From Branchipolynoe longqiensis (lineage: Eukaryota; Annelida; Polychaeta; Phyllodocida; Polynoidae): a DNA stretch of 64,000 nt. The translations under genes were made by a program, and so were the position numbers. Of the stretch, positions 10,758 through 21,544 are shown in pieces (positions within the stretch are counted from its first letter, which is position 1; each line of letters begins with the position of its first letter). The stretch is taken from contig CM059192.1 of the NCBI GenBank assembly GCA_030323885.1, forward strand, positions 65,031,593-65,095,592, given 5' to 3'. The notes under the pieces are model-generated. The model ran no database searches and had not been told where the DNA came from. It worked only from the letters and a program-made list of their open reading frames with translations.

Positions 10758-11949
10758 CTAAAAATTCTTTGTACGATTATTATCATCGTTACCCAGATCT
10801 TTAGCATGTTGCTTGGTCTTACAGTCCATTTCCTTGTGTGAATGCTTTTTCCTCAGCTTGAAGGCGCAATAAGAGCATATATGGACAAACTTACTAACAC
10901 CTTCACCATGATCCCCAGTGTAACCGCAAGTACCACCTCTGTTCCATATGATACAGGGCCTAGCATCCACCCCTTTTTTATATTCTGTAGTACTTGACCA
11001 TGAACTTGTTTGTGCAGAATGCTCCAATCTTTTGCCCAGGCCGCAAACATCTCTCCTAACCTCCACAATCTTCCCCTGATCATCCCATCCATTAGGCAAG
11101 CGCTTGTCGGCAATCATATTGAATATTTTTTCACTATATTTAAGACATGTCGGCCACGAATAGTTCTGTGCCATATCTAAAATGGTATCTACATGTTCAT
11201 CTAAATGTTGTTCCCATCCTGCCGGAACATCTCCCCGTTTGACCATCCTGCGTATAGCTGCTAAGTACTCAAACCAGGTAGCCTCACCTTGTTGTACTTT
11301 TCCCTTCTTCTCATTACGTATTATGTATTTGTGTGGAACTAGTTTGAATGTCTTTGAGCGTTTAACTTTTTTACCAGCATACCGAATTAAATCACGCATT
11401 ACGGAATCATCAGTATCAGAGTCTTGATCAACATCTGAGGCATTTCTTTTACATGCACGACTAGAACAATAAGAATTGCACACTTTACCTTTCGTCGTGC
11501 GTACAGTAGATTCAATATTACACGTTTTCGCCGGACGAACCGCCGAACTTGTTGATGTGCGAAGAACCGTTGCAACTGACTGTCCCGTGACGTCATCAAT
11601 TGAATCGGCCGGACCGCCCGGCTGATCTATATAATGTCGTCTATCTTGAGTTGACTGTTCCAGACTCCTGATACGCTACAGCAGCGGCTCTTGCGCCGTA
11701 GCCAATTTTAAATCCAGTAGTCCAGCTATATCATCCAATGTTGGGATCCCAGCAGCCTTTGACGTCAACGGTAACGGTGATACGGACTCCAAGTCCGCCA
11801 TCTTCAATTGCGTATTTGATACCCGACGAGTAACTGGAATACTTGCTCGTACTTCTTCATCTGATGCACATCCTGACGATTCCATCGATCTCAATAACGC
11901 CTTGGAATATCGTCCGACAACACTCTTAACCCTGTGTACCTTTGGCATT
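10758..11949 (-). pseudogene. Gag-like protein of the YR retrotransposon, one in-frame stop
   Basis: A single frame runs from MPKVHRVKSVVGR (11949) to the stop at 10758. It is broken only by one TAG at 11676-11678 that keeps the frame on both sides. The N-terminal third is Ser-rich. The middle is basic. The C-terminal part has a Cys/His cluster: CIIWNRGGTCGYTG, then H-I-C-S-Y-C-A-F and H-x4-C. The same cluster occurs in the GC-rich element at 35504-35908. Presumed nucleic-acid-binding structural protein. TAG could be a CAG-to-TAG change or read through. Confidence 0.75.
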
Positions 11950-11955
11950 GTAACT

Positions 11956-12148
11956 ACAAAATTCCACTGCAGTGTCAACACTCCGTATATGACAGCGGCC
12001 AGGTAAGAACTGAACTGTACTCGCATTCCCTACCGGAAGTTAACTCGGTCCATAGCAACGCATGCTCCGAACGGTATCTATGGTATTTATCATATCAAGC
12101 CCGTAGTCAGGTATTTTGAATTATGCATGTTTCCGGCAACATGGACAA
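11956..12148. repeat. YR element split direct repeat A, 5' copy
   Basis: 193 bp, the 5' terminus of the element on the coding (minus) strand, and near-identical to 6019-6211. The gag start codon lies 7 bases downstream of it. The host Gypsy gag resumes at 12149. Confidence 0.9.
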
Positions 12149-13650
12149 TGTGTGGTGTGAAGGACAATCTGTTATGAGATCGCTTACTGCAGACATCTGA
12201 ATTATCGTTAGATGGATGCATCCGACTATGCAGATTGAGTGAAAATGAAAGTACTCAACTAACCAGTGGCAAAACAGGCCGAGACGAGTGTGTTGACAGT
12301 ATCGCCACTGATTTTGATCGTCGAGTGTTGCCAATAGCACGGAGGCCGCATTGGAAGAAAGCCGTGGCAACACCGTTTCGACAGTCAGGTTATCCACATT
12401 TGATGTGTGGAAATTGTGGATACAGTCACCCAAGAGGAAATTGCCCGGCTAGGGGGAAGGAGTGTGCTGGGTGTCGGAAGATTGGACATTTTATTAAAGT
12501 TTGTCGTGATAAACAGCAATGCAGCACTACGGTGAATGAACTTGCTGTTGACCCAGTGACCGAGGACGGTCTGCATGGTGACGGTTGCCATGACTATGAC
12601 CTGTTTGTGGGCGCCATGTGTTGTGATACTCAGAAGTCCGATGATCTGTGGTACACGACAATGCTTGTGGGCTCGTGTGACGTTTCGTTCAAGATGGATA
12701 CGGGATCAGAGGCCAATATTCTGCCACTCAAGGAAGTCGACAAGATGCAAGACATTCAGTTGGAGCCATCAAGATGTCGCCTTGTAACATATAGTGGCCA
12801 GCGAATCAAGCCTGTGGGGGAGCTTCATCTCAACGTGAAGGGACGTAATCTGCTGTTCCAAGTTACCGACGCTGGAAGTGCCATCCTCAGGAAAGGGGTG
12901 TGTGTTAGTCTAGGACTGTTAACCAGGATTACGGAACTAGGATGTGCTGCCGTGACGACTCGGGATGCTGCTAGTGATTTGGTAAATAAATATTCTGAAG
13001 TGTTTTCTGGGCTAGGATTAATCAAAGAAAATGCTGTTATTCATATTGATCATAGTGTACCCCCAGTCATTGACCCTCCACGCAGAATACCGTTGGCTGT
13101 TACTGAAGATGTTAAGAAAGAATTAACTCGCATGTTAGATTTAGGAGTTATTGTTAAGGAGACTGAACCTACTTCATGGGTTAGTTCCATCACGGTCGTC
13201 AGGAAGCCAGGGAAGATTAGGGTTTGTTTGGATCCGACCAAACTAAATAAAGCAATTCTACGTGGACCTTATCCTGTCCGTACGGTTGAGGAGGTAGTGG
13301 CTCAGTTACACGGGGCAAAATTCTTTTCTGTCTTAGATGCCAATAGCGGGTATTGGCAGATACAGTTAGATACAGCCAGTTCAAGGCTATGCACGTTCAA
13401 TACTCCTTGGGGCCGTTTTAGATACACGAGGCTACCTTTTTGGGATCAAGACGGCTGGGGACATCTTCATCCAGGAGATGAACGAAATGTTTCAAGATCT
13501 ACCAGGGGTTCACGTTATATCTGATGATATCCTCGTTCATGGCAGAACAATCGACGAACATAATGTTCGTCTGGAGGCCGTTTTATCCCGTGCTAGAACC
13601 ACGCACCTTAAATTGAACCCGAAATATTTGTCAGACTAGTGTCAATTATG
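12149..13650 (+). pseudogene. Gypsy gag (3' part), protease and RT, frameshifted
   Basis: After the insertion, gag resumes with 'CGVKDN'. A TGA at 12172-12174 then sits in frame, and 'DRLLQTSELSLDG' continues. Nucleocapsid: CGNCGYSHPRGNCP and CAGCRKIGHFIKVC zinc knuckles. Aspartic protease: FKMDTGSEANILPL. RT: VVRKPGKIRVCLDPTKLN, FSVLDANSGYWQI (catalytic Asp). Near 13437 the frame shifts by one. The active-site box (VISDDILVHG, near 13520) is in the new frame, and a second shift near 13630 precedes the next frame. The polyprotein is therefore broken in this copy. Confidence 0.85.
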
Positions 13651-15653
13651 TGGGTCATGTCATTTCTGAGGGGGGACTCCGACCCAATAAAGAGAGAGTA
13701 CAAGCAATTTTGGATATGCCCGACCCTATTGATAAGCTGGGAATACAGCGATTCTTGGGAATGATGGGATATGTGGGCAAATTCATACCCAACATGGCGG
13801 ATATTACTAAACCATTAAGAACAGTACTGCAGAAAGAAATAGCATGGCATTGGGACGACCCTCAAATAGTAGCGTTCAGGAAGTTAAAGAAGTTGTTAAC
13901 TAGTGCACCCATTCTAAGATTTTTCAATAGCTTAGAAAAAATCGTATTGCAGGTTGATGCGTCTAAATATGGGTATGGGGCCACTCTGTTACAGAATGAT
14001 CAACCTGTGGCCATGGCTTCGAAGGCTCTAGATGCAACTCAGATTAGTTATGCCGTAATTAATAAGGAACTTCTGGCCATTTGTTTCGGGTGTAGGAAAT
14101 TTCATGACTACATTTTTGGGAATGAAATTATAGTGCAAACGGACCACAAGCCGTTAGTGTCGATAATGTTAAAACCACTGCATGAGTTGTCAGCTTGTAT
14201 GCAACGCATGCGTATACGTTTACAAAATTATAACTTGCAGGTGGTCTATGCTAAGGGTCCCACCCTATTCTTTGCAGATACCCTTTCCAGAGCCCATGCT
14301 ACCAGTAGTGAGCCAGACGATCTCTTCGACAAGGACCTGTCTATAGCAGTCGTGGGTGTCGATACTGATGAGTTGCACCGCCTCCGCGGTGCAACTGAAA
14401 ATGATCACACTTTGCAAGACTTACGTCGTTTGGCTAGGGATGGTTGGCCGGAAAATAACACTAATGTTCGGCCTAATATCAAGCCGTATTGGACTTATCG
14501 GCAAGAGATAACCTCTCATGACGGGTTGATTTTGAAAGGTACTCAAATTGTAATCCCTATTTCCCTACGTTCGGACATGTTAAAAAAACTGCATGAGTCC
14601 CATTATGGGATAGTCCGTTGCAAGCAATTGGCCCGGGACACAGTATTTTGGCCTGGTATGAATAAGCAATTAGAAGATGCCATTTCTCGATGTCCCCTTT
14701 GCCAGGGATACAGGAATGATCAACACAAAGAACCTTTAATCAATCACGATGTTGTTGAGATACCTTTCTACAAAGTCGGTATTGATTTGTTTTATGTCGA
14801 GGGCAAGAATTACATTTTGATAATTGATTACTACACTAAATTTCCCGAAGTGATTGAGTTGAATAGGACATCGAGCACTGCCGTCATTGACACGCTCAGG
14901 CAAACCTTTGCAAGGTACGGAATACCACATTATGTGGTGTCCGACAATGGGCCTCAATTTTCCAGTCTGGAATATAAAGATTTTGCGGCTAAGTACGGGT
15001 TTACCCCGGTGTTCACGAATCCCATGCACACGCAGAGTGATGGTCAAGTAGAGCGTTTTGTCCAGACGGTTAAATTAATGATGAAGAAAACATCTGTGGA
15101 CGGGGGTGACTTCCATCTAGGTTTGCTCACGTTTAGGAACACTACTTTACCAGGTGTGGGTGCTTCGCCAGCCCAGTTGCTGATGTCTAGACGATTGAGA
15201 TCTCGGTTACCCTCCCTAGATAGTACTCTAATGCCGCAAATTCAGGAGTCAAAATTGCGTGTCATGCGCGATATCAGAGCTACCCAGAAACAATATTTTG
15301 ATGCTCGGGCAGGGTCCACATTACCTCACATTTTGGTAGGTGATGATATCAAATACAAGAATCATAATAACGAGTGGAAGCCTGGGGTAGTGGTTGACAC
15401 ACACACACCTGGTCCCAGGGATTATAAAATAATTAATGATGACAATAACATTTTATGCAGGAACAGAAAATACCTATATAAGTGTCCAAATATGGATCCC
15501 ATTAGTACGAAAGGCCTGCCTGAGACAAGTATGGGTGTTTCGACACAAACCAAGCGTGTCGACCCGCCTCAGCCGGGTAATGCCATACATACACATTACG
15601 TTACACAATATGGAAGGACGGTTCGACGCCTAAGCAGGCTCGGATATTCATAA
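13650..15653 (+). CDS. Gypsy pol, C-terminal part: RT thumb, RNase H, integrase (667 aa)
   Basis: It opens in the RT thumb (GHVISEGGLRPNKERVQAIL, FLGMMGYVGKFIP). RNase H follows with LQVDASKYGYGATLLQ, INKELLAI and QTDHKPL. The integrase has an HHCC zinc domain (HESHYGIVRC ... CPLCQGY) and a DDE core: VGIDLFYVEG (Asp), VVSDNGPQF (Asp), SDGQVERFVQ (Glu). The C-terminal tail is basic. The frame is intact from the upstream frameshift to the stop, with M13650 only the first Met in the open stretch. There is no env frame before the LTR. Confidence 0.9.
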   Translation: MGHVISEGGLRPNKERVQAILDMPDPIDKLGIQRFLGMMGYVGKFIPNMADITKPLRTVLQKEIAWHWDDPQIVAFRKLKKLLTSAPILRFFNSLEKIVLQVDASKYGYGATLLQNDQPVAMASKALDATQISYAVINKELLAICFGCRKFHDYIFGNEIIVQTDHKPLVSIMLKPLHELSACMQRMRIRLQNYNLQVVYAKGPTLFFADTLSRAHATSSEPDDLFDKDLSIAVVGVDTDELHRLRGATENDHTLQDLRRLARDGWPENNTNVRPNIKPYWTYRQEITSHDGLILKGTQIVIPISLRSDMLKKLHESHYGIVRCKQLARDTVFWPGMNKQLEDAISRCPLCQGYRNDQHKEPLINHDVVEIPFYKVGIDLFYVEGKNYILIIDYYTKFPEVIELNRTSSTAVIDTLRQTFARYGIPHYVVSDNGPQFSSLEYKDFAAKYGFTPVFTNPMHTQSDGQVERFVQTVKLMMKKTSVDGGDFHLGLLTFRNTTLPGVGASPAQLLMSRRLRSRLPSLDSTLMPQIQESKLRVMRDIRATQKQYFDARAGSTLPHILVGDDIKYKNHNNEWKPGVVVDTHTPGPRDYKIINDDNNILCRNRKYLYKCPNMDPISTKGLPETSMGVSTQTKRVDPPQPGNAIHTHYVTQYGRTVRRLSRLGYS

Positions 15654-16395
15654 ATGAATATATTTCAATGTCTATATGTTCTTAAATGTAAGTGCCATAG
15701 TTAGGTTTCTTAGGATGGGTCATATACCCCTGCCATAAAAGCACGGACATTGTTCAGGTGATTCATTAATGCAAATAGTATTATCTTCGGCGACGCTTGT
15801 ACATAATCTAGGAAGAGCACATGTTTGTTTGATCTCTAGTTACATTACGGTTATGCTGTTATGAGATGTCTGTGGTTAATAACAGGGGGCATCAACAGGG
15901 ATACCGGTCGAATGCCGATATTTATTGAATTCTGACTTCTACTTGTTACGATTAAATTCTACTTAGTTATTATCTATTCTTAAGATTAAGTGTTACCATG
16001 CCTTTATGTATTTACCATGAATGAATGGATGTTAATATGTGACACTTCTCCATACTAATTCCATATTCTACTTATTAATTATACAGTCGTAGGCTTAAGT
16101 GTTACCCTACCTTTAAGTATTATACAATGAATGTATAGAGGTAATATATATAACACTAAGTGTTACCATGCCTTTAAGTATTTTACAATGAATGAATAGA
16201 TGTAATATATATATAACACTTTGGAACACATTTCACAATGTTACGCGTTAAGTACTTAAAATCATAATGTGGAAAGGAGATGTAATGTATCATAGAGAGT
16301 TGCCATGGGCAGACCCGACTGGGGCATGCTGGGAACTAAGGAATGGAATAAACCAGTTACATGACACAACTCACAGTGTTCACACGTACATGACA
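15654..16395 (+). mobile_element. Gypsy 3' untranslated region and 3' LTR
   Basis: The LTR's right end is fixed at 16395 by comparison with 4921-5033. Its left end cannot be set because the other LTR is truncated. A purine-rich stretch AACAGGGGGCATCAAC near 15890 is a possible polypurine tract. At 15985-16225 about three diverged units of roughly 80 bp ('AAGTGTTACCATGCCTTTAA...ATGAATGAAT') form a tandem repeat of the kind often seen in LTR U3 regions. No coding frame here. Confidence 0.65.
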
Positions 16396-16830
16396 ATTGG
16401 GGCACAACAGATGACTCTGCAGCCAGTTTTCTCCAGTGGTCCCTGTTCTCCACTGCCCTCTCTGATTTGCCAAACTTAGTGTCTATGGTAATAGTAACAA
16501 TAAGGTTGGTTGGTTGTTGGCGTTTTACTTCTTGGCAACATCTAAGGTCATATCAGAACGGGAAACATTAAGAAGGTCGGCCTACATCAGAATGACAACA
16601 GTTTCACATTTGGGCAATTTGTGTTGTTCTCGCTCGTTTTGTTAATAGAATAACACATTTAGCTACATTTTGCATGTTAGGTGTGCATTGAGGTTTTGTT
16701 TACATGCTATTCGCCTAAGCTGTTTCTGGTTTCGTATTTCATCACCTTGACTGTAGTTGTATGTAATAAAGTCTAGACATGGGTTTATCGAGTTGTTTAT
16801 GCAGTTTTTATACACTATTTATGTCATTAG
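16396..16830. other. Unassigned spacer with a SINE 3' end
   Basis: Contains a minus-strand 3' end of the common SINE at about 16504-16570 ('GTTGTTGGCGTTTTACTTC...GGCAACATCTAAGGTCATATC'). The rest is AT-rich with no recognisable feature. Confidence 0.5.
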
Positions 16831-17250
16831 TTGGTTGTTGGAGGTTTATGCCCTGGCAACATTTAAAGTCATATCAGGACGGGTACCGACTTGTGACAGT
16901 GCACACTCATGGCGACTTTATAGTGCTGCACCAATGGAAGACCATGATCTGATATCCCACTCAGTCACATTATCTTGACACTGAGCCAACCAGTCCTTGC
17001 CATATCCTAATAATGCCGAGCGCTGGCTAGGAAGTGACAAGTATCAATTCTTAAGTCATCGGTTTGACTCGACCAGGGTTCGAATCCCACGATCTACCAA
17101 AACGGGAGACAGACGCTCAATTCATTCGGCCATTCCGTCTGGTTTGTGCAATTAGTGGGTGGTAATACAAATTTGTCGGCAACAACGAACTCCCGACATT
17201 CCCAATGGGAAGTCTGCGCTCTCCCGATTCGACTACCACGTCCGGTCGCA
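16831..17250 (-). mobile_element. tRNA-derived SINE (family A), with two head types
   Basis: Read on the minus strand: a head with Pol III box-like sequences (GGCCGAATGARTTRAGCG and GGTTCGAA-type box B), a core with 'TGACTGAGTGGGATATCAG', and a 3' end with GATGTTGCCAGGRCRTAAA and CCAACAACC. A second, different tRNA-like head (GACGTGGTAGTCGAATCGGG) lies immediately upstream at 17143-17250. Further pieces of this family lie at 19045, 23392, 30309, 31482, 31922, 41735, 55435, 56219, 57268, 57805, 60250 and 61436. Confidence 0.75.
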
Positions 17251-17274
17251 TTGTGCTAAATCAGTGATATTCAA

Positions 17275-17830
17275 TTCAATTCTTTATTTCAGACTCAGGA
17301 TTATGGTAGTTATATAATTTGGTCCATAGTAGGTAGATATAAGAATTAATGTGAATAGGATATAAGTAATAGTATGAATACTACCATACTAACCAATATC
17401 AAAATGTTGGTCTACATACAGTACTTTGTACCAATGCCTCCATATGGCAGATGTAAATCTGAGATCACTCTCTTCTATTTTCACAAGTGGCTGTATTATA
17501 ACATTTTCTGACTTGTCAAGTCTAGTAATAAATTTGAATATTAAATTCCTGATAACAGCCTGGAAGGCTGGCACATCAATATTGGCAAACAGCTGACTAG
17601 CACTGTGATACCTACGTAGACGGAGTAATAACCTCATAATGTCATTATATGCTACATTCAGTTTTCTAATGCTATACATTCTATAGTTCCACCAAATCTG
17701 GGCAGTATACAAGGGAGTACAGAAAGTTCTAAATAAATTTACCTTGACATCAGCTATATACATATGAAATTTCCTGATGAGCATATTTCTGGAATTGAAT
17801 TTAGACCATCTTTTATAAAGACGTGTCCTA
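17275..17830 (-). pseudogene. LINE 3' fragment
   Basis: A 131-aa minus-strand frame (17784-17389; FRTFCTPLYTAQIWWNYR, LNVAYNDIMRLLLRLRR) resembles the region after the RT domain in non-LTR retrotransposons. The sequence ends with an AATTG-type tail (17275-17290). A related tail is embedded in the SINE at 31672-31799. RT catalytic motifs are absent, so this is a 5'-truncated dead copy. Confidence 0.6.
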
Positions 17831-19040
17831 TAATATATATATATAATTATATTTATATATATATTTTTATATATCCGGTGTACAGATGAGGGACACTACT
17901 GGTGGTGGACGTATATCTAATGTAATGTAAAATATTCCAATTAAAAGCACATTGGTGGGTGATGTGAACTGGTCTATATGGGATTACAAATGTTATATAG
18001 AGGTAAATGATGTAATGTGACCAGATGCATGTGGTATTGTGCAGTGTTGGTGATCCTTTACTGAGATTAAACAGACATTATGTATTATGTGTATTATAAT
18101 GTATTATAATAAAATAAAGGAACGGGCAATTCTCATTGTTACTTATTGCATATTGTTTATTGTACGATTAATTGTATTTATTATATATATTCGAAGTCGC
18201 GCGCCCACCCCACTACGGGATGCGCGATTGTGGCGCCAATTGCGTGGTGCGGGATCGGCGCAAACCTAAGCCATTCCAATCTCAATTTTCTTTTTGAGGT
18301 AGGGCATTTTTAGTCCCAGCCAGAGAACTAATAAAAGAACTCAGCCCAACTCTGGTTTGTCTACACTTTACTTGCATAGTGGTTTATATAGATAGTGTGA
18401 GAGGGGCACTACTGTTAGTGTGATAGGGCCTTAGCAGCTCTGCTCACAACCTCCCCCCTCACCCCCCCCCCACCCCCACCCCCCAACAACTGTTAGATGC
18501 CGATCACTGCAAACACAGACACAACAGGGCAGTGAGGCCAAAACAACCAAGGCATGGATCAGTGCAAGCATGCTTACTGTTTGTTAATTGGTGGATATGT
18601 GAATGCTTACTGGTGATTGGAGGATCTGGTCAGGTGACAGGCCATCTTGGATTCTAAAACCACTATATAATAATAAACCTCAGGGTGCAAGCTCTCTGTC
18701 TTCATGCACACTTTATGCTCTACCTTTCTTATACTTGCTTGTAGTGATTTCCTATTAGCCTGCCGACACAACTACAGCTGCCAGCCGACGACTTTACAGT
18801 AGTACCGGCCGGTTCGGGTTCAATCCGCCAGCCGGCGCCACCGGCTGAGGCTCCTCGTGTGCGTGGCGCGACAGCCCGCTCACTTCATCGCTGGATCTCA
18901 GGTGGAACTTATTATAATAATAATAAAATCACTGTGTTCCCCACCAGTTGTTCGCGTTGAGTGAACTTACATAGATATGTTCAGTGCTACAGTGAGTGAG
19001 CGTAACGACCGCTGAGGCTTGGGCGAGTAAGTAGGTTTGT
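17831..19040. other. Unassigned AT-rich DNA with a C-rich tract
   Basis: 17831-18180 is AT-rich, including TATATATAATTATATT runs. 18440-18485 is a C-rich homopolymer-like tract. 18760-18900 is GC-richer and holds several GCCGGC-type palindromic motifs. AATAAA-like strings occur near 18670. I recognise no gene or element; a degraded LTR is possible but not supported. Confidence 0.4.
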
Positions 19041-19044
19041 TTGT

Positions 19045-19372
19045 TTGTTTGTTGTTGTTTTACATCCTAGCAACAGCTAAGGTCATATCAGGACTGGTAC
19101 CGACTTATGACAGTGCGCACTCATGGCGACTTTATAGTGCTGCCCCACTGGAAGACCAGGCCACCAGCACCATGACCTGATATCCCACTCAGTCACATTA
19201 TCCTGACACTGAGCACACCAGTCCTTGCCCTGTCCTTAATAATGCCGAGCGCCAGGCTAGGAAGCAACAAGTATCAATTTTTAAGTCATTGGTTTGACTC
19301 GACCAGGATTCGAACCCACGATCTACCAGCACAGGAGATGGACGCTCTAACTCATTTGGCCATCCCGTCTGG
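19045..19372 (-). mobile_element. SINE family A, full length
   Basis: Minus-strand copy: head (GACGGGATGGCCAAATGAGT...), box-B-like GGTTCGAATCC, core and 3' end ('TGTTGCTAGGATGTAAAACAAC') followed on the plus strand by a (GTTT)n tract at 19035-19055, which may be its tail. Confidence 0.75.
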
Positions 19373-19741
19373 TCGGGCGAGGAGGTGGCGCCATGCTGGG
19401 AGGTCCGGCTGTACCAGTAGATGACCTAATGAGTAGAGTTGACCAGCCGATGACTTAGTGGCTGGGAAGTAGATGGATCTTCCGGCTTATTATACTCGTA
19501 TAATATCTTATACAGCATATATACATATATTTGTATGTATATATTACTTCTGATTTACCTAGTTTAGATTTGTTGGGATTTAATTGCAGATTGACAGCAC
19601 GGGCCCTACCTAATAACAGATTTAGTTGCTCATCACGTTCTTTTTCTATTTGCCATAGACTAATTTAGTATACCTTACTATTTGTAGGCCGGGGAGGTCA
19701 CCTAGTATATTATTCATTTCATTTCTGAAATTACAAAAAAA
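19373..19741. other. Unassigned spacer
   Basis: AT-rich sequence with no open frame or repeat that I can name. A short GC-richer part (19375-19460) resembles 18860-18880 only weakly. Confidence 0.4.
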
Positions 19742-20925
19742 AAGCTTGTTTTATTTAACGACTCCTCCAGAGCACATTGATTTTTATCATCGGCTATTGG
19801 ATGTCAAACATGTAGTGGTCTGCACTGTCCTCTCAGGCAAGGAGCCGCATAGACAGGTAGGTGTGGGTAGCGTGTTGATATCAGGGAGCCTAGGTGGTGT
19901 AATGGTTAGCATACTGGCCCGGAATGCAAAGAGATGTGAGTTCGAGTCCCACTCTAGGCGCAATATTTCCCATTTTCATCACCCCCATGAAACTGGTGCC
20001 ATGACCAGGATCCTATACAAGCTACGCGCTGTATAGTTGATGAACCTACCCTGTGTATGTATGTAAGTTCATTGCTTCTATGTATGTAATTGTAAGCATT
20101 AAAAGACTTACAATTCCAGGGGGGACGAGTGTAGTGGACTGCACTGACATCTCAGGCAAGGAGCCGCATAGACAGGTAGGTGTGGGTAGTGTGTTGACAT
20201 CAGGGAGCCTAGGTGGTGTAATGGTTAGCATACTGGCCCGGAATGCAAAGAGATGTGGGTTCGAGTCCTGCTCTAGGCACAATAATTCCCATTTTCATCA
20301 CCCCCATGACATTTTCATCACCTCCATGACACTGGTTGCCGTGACCATGATCCTGTACAAGCTATGCACTGTATGGTTGTTGAACCTACCCTGTGTATGT
20401 ATGTGTTAGTGCATTGCCTGTATGTATGTAATTGTAAGCATTAAAAGACTTACAATTCCAGGGGGACGAGTGTAGTGGTCTGCACTGACCTCTCAGGCAA
20501 GTAACCACATAGACAGGTAGGCGTGGGTAGTGTGGTGATATCAGGGAGCCTAGGTGGTGCAATGGTTAGCACACTGACCCAGAATGCAAAGAGATTTGGG
20601 TTCGAGTCCCGCTCTAGGCACAATATTTCCCATTTTCATCACCCCCATGACACTGGTCAGGTCATTCTGACATATATTTCTTTGGAGGAAACCCACTCCC
20701 GCTACATAGGCTATTTTTTCCAATAAGCAGCATGGGGTCTTTCATATGCACTTTCCCACAGACAGGACAGCACATACCACAACGGTTGATGAACCAGTTG
20801 TGGACCACTGGTTGGAACGGAAAATAGCCCGAACTGCAAATGTGTCCACTGAGCAGGATCGATAGGATGACTGACACCTTCACAGGTGGACACTCTACCG
20901 CCTGAGCTACGTCCCGCTCCCTTTT
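19742..20925 (-). mobile_element. Molluscan-type tRNA SINE split by an insertion
   Basis: The 3' tail lies at 19742-19815 (minus-strand: ATGTGCTCTGGAGGAGTCG...). The body and head lie at about 20655-20925, including GTGGTATGTGCTGTCCTGTC on the minus strand and a tRNA-like start GGGACGTAGCTCAGGCGGTA at 20915. Together they make one SINE whose middle (after 'GTCAAACAT' and before 'CATTCTGACATATA') has been opened by the triplicated tRNA-like unit at 19820-20650. Confidence 0.7.
19820..20650 (+). repeat. Three tandem units each carrying a 73-nt tRNA-like sequence
   Basis: Units begin 'TGTAGTGG(T/A)CTGCACTG' and repeat at 319- and 341-bp spacing. tRNA-like segments lie at 19888-19960, 20207-20279 and 20548-20620. 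The acceptor stem GCCTAGG/CTCTAGGC pairs over seven bases; box A is TGGTGTAATGG and box B GGTTCGAGTCC. The anticodon arm pairs poorly and position 33 is not T. I therefore read them as tRNA-derived SINE heads or pseudogenes rather than working tRNAs. Confidence 0.7.
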
Positions 20926-21540
20926 CTGAAAATACCTACTAACTTACTAGGCATGCCTGTCGGTATCTACCCCAGGGCATTTTGAATGTGTTCAATGGAC
21001 TTAACTTACTGTTAGCAAAGCTAGTTTGAATTCTCTCAGGTAGTCAAATTTGCAGTCGCGTATGAGGCTCTCCAATTCTCTGAAGCAGGTTTCTATCAGC
21101 TGTGTCACTTGGTTGTAGCAAAGACCCTATAACACTAAGACAGCTCACTCCCTATCTCTCCCATGGTAATGTATATTTTGCCGTGCCACTTTGTAGTGGG
21201 TTTGATCAGCCCGGCTGCTGGTTGGTGTTTCACATGTAAACACATACAATTATATTATACATGATATAGGTTAGTATGAATACACATCAATATGAAATTG
21301 CTATGAACAAATACACATCATCATCAGCATCATCATCATCATCATCACCATCAACACACATCTTTCACATTCATATATATACATATAATATAGCAACTGT
21401 TTAATCAAGAGAACAGCCAGCAGGTGGTGGGTCTGATCATTTTGATTACACAGTACAGGCTGAGTGAGCTGTCTTAGTATTATAGGGTCTTTGGTTGTAG
21501 GTGGTAAATGCGAAGCACATCAGCACACTACTGTCATGTT
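20926..21540. other. Unassigned spacer with (ATC)n microsatellite
   Basis: A CATCATCAGCATCATC... run sits at about 21316-21350. The sentence-like inverted pair 'AGACCCTATAACACTAAGACAGCTCACTC' (21122-) and 'GAGTGAGCTGTCTTAGTATTATAGGGTCT' (21463-21491) suggests the TIRs of a MITE spanning about 21122-21491. No coding signal. Confidence 0.5.
21122..21491. mobile_element. Putative MITE with about 27-bp TIRs
   Basis: AGACCCTATAACACTAAGAC at 21122 is matched in inverse near 21472-21491 with one or two mismatches. The interior carries 'CAGCCGGCTGC'-like and CAGCAGGTGG motifs and the ATC microsatellite. Non-coding. Confidence 0.6.
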
Positions 21541-21544
21541 TGAC

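Larger units (their letters stand above)
5479..12148 (-). mobile_element. DIRS/Ngaro-like tyrosine-recombinase retrotransposon, nearly complete
   Basis: Coding is on the minus strand. From its 5' end: a 193-bp repeat (12148-11956), gag-like ORF, RT-RNase H ORF, tyrosine recombinase, a 496-bp repeat (6707-6212), the 193-bp repeat again (6211-6019), and the 496-bp repeat again (5974-5479). This is the split direct repeat layout (A-ORFs-B-A-B) of Ngaro/PAT-type elements. They integrate by a YR through a circular intermediate and make no target duplication. The flanks '...CGCATAA' and 'TGTGTGGTG...' rejoin the host gag with no duplicated bases. 6670 bp in all. Confidence 0.88.
4921..16395 (+). 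mobile_element. Gypsy/Metaviridae-type LTR retrotransposon, interrupted
   Basis: Order on the plus strand: LTR fragment, putative primer-binding site, gag, a foreign 6.67-kb insertion (5479-12148), rest of gag with zinc knuckle, protease, RT, RNase H, integrase and a 3' LTR. Integrase lying after RNase H places it in Gypsy rather than Copia. No envelope-like frame follows the integrase. The element is defective: split gag, a stop in gag, and frameshifts near 5445, 13437 and 13630. Confidence 0.85.

Noticed and set aside
16262..16479. Short frames in the Gypsy 3' LTR
   Set aside because: The same sequence occurs in the left LTR. It is a terminal regulatory repeat, and the frames lack any family feature.
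19888..20620. Three functional tRNA genes
   Set aside because: Box A, box B and the acceptor stem look good, but the anticodon arm does not pair and T33 is absent. They are embedded in a repeated SINE-like unit.
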